Shown here piece by piece: positions 61,896 through 64,000 of a stretch of 64,000 nt of DNA. Each line of letters starts with the position of its first letter. The stretch's first letter is position 1. The notes beneath the pieces are model-generated. The model was not told the origin of the DNA and made no database searches. It worked only from the letters and a program-made list of their open reading frames with translations. A program made the translations under genes and the position numbers. This stretch comes from Pseudomonas oryzicola (GTDB lineage Bacteria > Pseudomonadota > Gammaproteobacteria > Pseudomonadales > Pseudomonadaceae), in contig NZ_JABWRZ020000005.1 in NCBI RefSeq assembly GCF_014269185.2, positions 74,607 to 138,606 of the forward strand. Direction: 5' to 3'.

Positions 61896-63956
61896 ATGGC
61901 ATTCGAAGCAATGTTCCAGCCGATCCAGATCGGCAAACTGACCATCCGCAACCGCGTGCTCAGCACCGCACACGCCGAGGTCTACGCCACTGACGGCGGC
62001 ATGACGACCGACCGCTATGTGAAGTACTACGAAGAAAAGGCCAAGGGCGGTATCGGCCTGGCGATCTGCGGCGGCTCGTCTGTCGTCGCCATCGACAGCC
62101 CGCAGGAATGGTGGTCGTCGGTCAACCTGTCGACCGATCGCATCATTCCGCACTTCCAGAACCTGGCTGACGCCATGCACAAGCATGGCGCCAAGATCAT
62201 GATCCAGATTACCCACATGGGCCGTCGCTCGCGCTGGGACGGCTTCAACTGGCCGACCCTGATGTCGCCGTCGGGTATCCGTGAACCCGTGCACCGCGCC
62301 ACCTGCAAGACCATCGAGGTGGAAGAGATCTGGCGCGTGATCGGCAACTACGCGCAAGCGGCACGCCGCGCCAAAGAGGGCGGCCTGGACGGCGTGGAAC
62401 TGTCGGCCGTGCACCAGCACATGATCGACCAATTCTGGAGCCCGCGGGTCAACAAGCGTACCGACGAATGGGGCGGCACTTTCGAAGGCCGCATGAAGTT
62501 CGGCCTGGAAGTGCTCAAGGCCGTGCGCGCCGAGGTCGGTGACGACTTCTGCGTGGGCATGCGCATTTGCGGTGACGAATTCCATCCGGACGGCCTCAGC
62601 CATGAGGACATGAAGCAGATCGCCGCGTACTACGACGCCACTGGCATGATCGACTTCATCGGTGTGGTCGGCTCGGGTTGCGACACCCACAACACGCTGG
62701 CCAACGTCATCCCCAACATGAGCTACCCGCCGGAGCCGTTCCTGCACCTGGCGGCAGGCATCAAGGAAGTGGTCAAGGTCCCGGTACTGCACGCGCAGAA
62801 CATCAAGGACCCGAACCAGGCCACGCGTATCCTCGAAGGCGGCTACGTGGACATGGTCGGCATGACCCGTGCCCACATCGCCGACCCGCACCTGATCGCC
62901 AAGATCAAGATGGGCCAGATCGACCAGATCAAGCAGTGCGTCGGTGCCAACTACTGCATCGACCGCCAGTATCAGGGCCTGGACGTGCTGTGCATCCAGA
63001 ACGCCGCGACCTCCCGTGAATACATGGGCGTGCCGCACATCATCGAGAAGACCACCGGCGCCAAACGCAAGGTGGTGGTAGTGGGGGCCGGCCCGGCCGG
63101 CATGGAAGCGGCCCGCGTGGCTGCCGAACGTGGCCACGATGTGACCCTGTTCGAGAAGAAGGACCAGATCGGCGGGCAGATCACCATCGCCGCCAAGGCG
63201 CCGCAGCGCGACCAGATCGCCGGTATCACCCGCTGGTACCAGCTGGAGCTGGCGCGCCTGAAGGTCGACCTGCGCCTGGGCACCGCTGCCGACGTGGCGA
63301 CCATCCAGGACCTGCGCCCGGACATCATCGTGCTGGCGGTGGGTGGGCATTCGTTCCTTGAGCAGAACGAGCACTGGGGCGCCGCCGAAGGGTTGGTGGT
63401 CAGCAGCTGGGACGTGCTCGACGGCAAGGTGGCACCGGGCAAGAACGTGCTGGTGTACGACACCATCTGTGAATTCACCGGTATGTCGGTGGCCGACTTC
63501 ATCGCCGACAAGGGCAGCCAGGTGGAAATCGTCACCGACGACATCAAGCCGGGCGTGGCCATGGGCGGTACTACCTTCCCGACCTACTACCGCAGCATGT
63601 ATCCGAAAGAAGTGATCATGACCGGCGACATGATGCTGGAAAAGGTCTACCGCGAAGGCGACAAGCTGGTGGCGGTGCTGGAGAACGAATACACCGGCGC
63701 CAGGGAAGAGCGCGTGGTCGACCAGGTGGTGGTGGAGAACGGCGTGCGTCCTGACGAGCAGCTGTACTACGCGCTGAAGGAAGGTTCGCGCAACAAGGGC
63801 CAGATCGACGTGGAGGCGCTGTTCGCCATCAAGCCACAGCCGATCCTCAGCCAGCCGGGCGAAGGCTACCTGCTGTACCGCATCGGCGACTGCGTGGCCC
63901 AGCGCAACGTGCATGCGGCGATCTACGACGCCTTGCGCCTGTGCAAGGACTTCTGA
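61896..63956 (+). CDS. dgcA: DgcA, dimethylglycine demethylase, FMN/Fe-S subunit
   Basis: DgcA works with DgcB to demethylate dimethylglycine to sarcosine. The 686-residue protein has an old-yellow-enzyme FMN barrel (about 1-340; RVLSTAHAEVYATDGG, ITHMGRRSRWDGFNWP) and C-terminal NAD(P)/FAD-type Rossmann domains (VVVVGAGPAGMEAARVAAE). The trimethylamine-dehydrogenase-like cluster motif between them reads C-x5-C-x11-C (CVGANYC...C), where Ala replaces the usual second Cys. The stop is at 63956; a GC hairpin (CCGCCCCC/GGGCGGG) lies at about 63976-63992. dgcB would be expected just past the window end. Confidence 0.93.
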   Translation: MAFEAMFQPIQIGKLTIRNRVLSTAHAEVYATDGGMTTDRYVKYYEEKAKGGIGLAICGGSSVVAIDSPQEWWSSVNLSTDRIIPHFQNLADAMHKHGAKIMIQITHMGRRSRWDGFNWPTLMSPSGIREPVHRATCKTIEVEEIWRVIGNYAQAARRAKEGGLDGVELSAVHQHMIDQFWSPRVNKRTDEWGGTFEGRMKFGLEVLKAVRAEVGDDFCVGMRICGDEFHPDGLSHEDMKQIAAYYDATGMIDFIGVVGSGCDTHNTLANVIPNMSYPPEPFLHLAAGIKEVVKVPVLHAQNIKDPNQATRILEGGYVDMVGMTRAHIADPHLIAKIKMGQIDQIKQCVGANYCIDRQYQGLDVLCIQNAATSREYMGVPHIIEKTTGAKRKVVVVGAGPAGMEAARVAAERGHDVTLFEKKDQIGGQITIAAKAPQRDQIAGITRWYQLELARLKVDLRLGTAADVATIQDLRPDIIVLAVGGHSFLEQNEHWGAAEGLVVSSWDVLDGKVAPGKNVLVYDTICEFTGMSVADFIADKGSQVEIVTDDIKPGVAMGGTTFPTYYRSMYPKEVIMTGDMMLEKVYREGDKLVAVLENEYTGAREERVVDQVVVENGVRPDEQLYYALKEGSRNKGQIDVEALFAIKPQPILSQPGEGYLLYRIGDCVAQRNVHAAIYDALRLCKDF

Positions 63957-64000
63957 TCGCACCGGCATGAACACCGCCCCCGAGGGCGGGATTGGCCCCC

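Noticed and set aside
61332..63974. 880-codon open frame on the minus strand opposite dgcA
   Set aside because: Antisense shadow of a well-recognised GC-rich gene; low-complexity His/Val/Asp-rich translation with no family resemblance.

Overview
The window reads as chromosomal DNA of a fluorescent Pseudomonas, most likely the P. putida group. It is GC-rich and its gene order (tex-ompR-envZ, rimBK, hslO-pckA, fdhD, nudE-cysQ, aguA, mutY-asmA, hisBHAF, choXWV-sdaA-gbdR, carnitine genes, dgcA) is the one I know from that group. Almost all of it is ordinary core genome on both strands. It carries two tRNA genes (Thr-TGT and Phe-GAA), no rRNA, no CRISPR and no recognisable transposase.

Layout. 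Positions 1-5.9 kb: tex (cut by the window edge), the OmpR/EnvZ pair and the RimB/RimK ribosomal-protein modification pair. 6-11 kb: the stress proteins HslR and HslO (Hsp33), a PAP2 phosphatase, PEP carboxykinase and a small thioesterase. 11-17.5 kb: a formate-dehydrogenase-like molybdoenzyme with FdhD, a LysM/BON protein, a HAD nucleotidase, NudE and CysQ. 17.4-26.5 kb: a DctB/DctD-type sigma-54 two-component system, agmatine deiminase, an OprD-type porin and an FMN glutamate-synthase-like protein. 30-44.4 kb: a basic-amino-acid-type ABC transporter, a GabP-like permease, PPK2, the yggX-mutY-asmA operon and an oxalate/formate-type MFS carrier. 44.6-47.7 kb: hisB-hisH-DUF2164-hisA-hisF. 47.8-64 kb: a quaternary-amine block with choline uptake (ChoXWV), serine deaminase, GbdR, L-carnitine catabolism (CdhA/B/C, CaiX, CdhR) and the dimethylglycine demethylase DgcA with two partners. 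Carnitine and choline feed glycine betaine, then dimethylglycine, sarcosine, glycine and serine, which SdaA turns into pyruvate.

The accessory piece is a 2-kb insertion at the 3' end of tRNA-Thr, flanked by a perfect 47-bp direct repeat (26991-27037 and 28997-29043). It carries an Abi_2-family HEPN protein with two R-x(4-5)-H motifs and a second small protein with an R-x4-H motif. Directly upstream of the abi gene is a compact predicted RNA of about 63 nt with its own sigma-70-like promoter and a T8 terminator ending next to the toxin's leader. This RNA-terminator-toxin layout is that of an RNA-antitoxin system and is the most interesting locus here. No integrase is present, so the island is defective or mobilised in trans.

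Other points of interest are a large pseudoknot-capable element in front of a DUF6124 gene, two candidate small RNAs with clear terminators, a 21-bp-phased tandem operator upstream of choX, a palindrome between caiX and cdhR, many paired inverted REP elements (REPINs) between genes, and a Cys-to-Ala change in the DgcA iron-sulphur motif.
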